DNA from: an uncultured Lachnospiraceae bacterium
Lineage (GTDB): Bacteria; Bacillota; Clostridia; Lachnospirales; Lachnospiraceae
DNA length: 34,858 nucleotides
NCBI GenBank assembly: GCA_902785055.1
Contig: CACZXG010000014.1
Coordinates: forward strand, 1 to 34,858
Direction of reading: 5' to 3'
In this document: one piece after another, positions 34,177 to 34,858 of the stretch
How the letters are laid out: every line of letters begins with the position of its first letter
Numbering within the stretch: position 1 is the first letter of the stretch
Program-made: the position numbers and the translations under genes
Notes under the pieces: generated by a model
Database searches by the model: none
What the model saw: the letters and a program-made list of their open reading frames with translations, nothing else
What the model was told of the DNA's origin: nothing

Positions 34177-34858
34177 ATGTCAATTAATTTATTTCAGGCA
34201 ATTATTCTCGGATTATTTGCATCCCTCTCCAGTATGCCTGGTCTGGGCGGCACATCCATCGGTAACTACACGCTGGGCAGACCGCTGATCGGCGGACTTG
34301 TCTGCGGTATCGTGCTGGGCGACATCCCCACAGGTATCATGGTCGGTGCAGCGATGCAGGTCGTTTACATCGCACTGGTAACTCCCGGCGGAACTGTTTC
34401 CGCTGACGTCCGTGCCGTATCCTACATCGGTATCCCGCTGGCAATGATCGCTCTTAAGAGCTACGGTCTGGATCCCGCTTCCACAGAAGGAACAGCACTT
34501 GCTACTTCTTTCGGCACCATGGTCGGTACGATCGGTACCGTTCTGTTCTACGGAACAGCGACCATGAACCTCGTTTGGCAGCACATGGGCTGGGCATGGG
34601 TAGACAAGAGAGAATACGACAAGCTTCCTCTCGTTGATTATGTACTTCCCTGGATCTCTCACATCTGCTTCTCCCTGATCCCTACAGTGATCATGTGTAT
34701 GGCAGGAGAGCCCGTTGTCAACCTGATCAAGGAAAAACTTCCCATGGACGGAATCCCGATGAAGACTCTGTTCACCGTCGGCGCACTTCTTCCTTGCGTA
34801 GGTATTGCGATCCTGCTCAAGCAGATCGTCCGCAACGTTCTTGACTTTATACCTTATC
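34177..34858 (+). CDS. PTS mannose/fructose/sorbose-family component IIC, partial
   Basis: The frame opens with ATG 34177, six bases after AAGGAG (34165-34170), and is still open at the window end (227 codons seen). It is a polytopic membrane protein, the sugar channel subunit. Visible blocks are MSINLFQAIILGLFASLSS, GRPLIGGLVCGIVLGDIPTG, VGAAMQVVYIALVTPGG and ISHICFSLIPTVIM, which are the successive helices of the IIC-Man family. The full protein should be about 260 residues, so only the last helix or so is missing. The IID subunit is expected immediately to the right of the window. Confidence 0.92.
   Translation, partial: MSINLFQAIILGLFASLSSMPGLGGTSIGNYTLGRPLIGGLVCGIVLGDIPTGIMVGAAMQVVYIALVTPGGTVSADVRAVSYIGIPLAMIALKSYGLDPASTEGTALATSFGTMVGTIGTVLFYGTATMNLVWQHMGWAWVDKREYDKLPLVDYVLPWISHICFSLIPTVIMCMAGEPVVNLIKEKLPMDGIPMKTLFTVGALLPCVGIAILLKQIVRNVLDFIPY

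Overview
From about position 410 to the right end the window reads as one Lachnospiraceae-like (Clostridia, Bacillota) chromosome segment. It has strong Shine-Dalgarno sites, sigma-A-type promoters with 17-18 base spacers, U-tailed hairpin terminators, and a typical clostridial gene set: rex, nfnAB, nnr-alr, yebC, ftsK/spoIIIE, phoH-ybeY, a eukaryote-type NADP isocitrate dehydrogenase and a mannose-family PTS. The family-level placement is inferred from gene content and protein style, not from a search. No tRNA, rRNA, CRISPR, insertion sequence or prophage was seen.

Left edge (1-671, minus strand). A partial translin-like gene lies behind a short frame whose N-terminal half is prephenate dehydrogenase (TyrA) and whose C-terminal half is the tail of single-stranded DNA-binding protein (SSB). 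I read this as a join between two genomes near 387-412, most likely an assembly chimera. Everything left of it should be treated as possibly foreign.

672-7911. An EF-G-like GTPase and leuS (translation) are followed by a GntR/FCD regulator in one operon with NADP-isocitrate dehydrogenase. A TGTATACA palindrome overlaps the operon promoter, suggesting autoregulation.

7912-18957. An ABC-F ATPase runs on the minus strand and is divergent from rex, the NADH/NAD+ sensor. Then come nnr-alr (metabolite repair and D-alanine supply), yebC, and a three-gene block: a 59-residue acidic protein, the FtsK/SpoIIIE DNA translocase, and a membrane-anchored repeat protein with a chitobiase-C-terminal-like domain.

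18958-27353. nfnAB (electron-bifurcating transhydrogenase) is followed by a tightly packed phoH-ybeY-flavoprotein-flavoprotein block and a solitary proA. A solo HicB-like gene on the minus strand shares a bidirectional terminator with proA.

27640-34858. A HAD phosphatase heads an apparent operon with a signalling cassette: a membrane-anchored sugar-binding-protein-like sensor, a six-helix histidine kinase, a LuxR-type response regulator, and a second membrane-anchored solute-binding protein. After a terminator and a cluster of five TGACA/TGTCA half-sites comes a mannose-family PTS operon (IIA, IIB, IIC), with IIC running off the window. The working idea is that two extracytoplasmic binding proteins report a carbohydrate to the kinase, and the regulator activates the PTS operon. 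This is the most interesting candidate system here.
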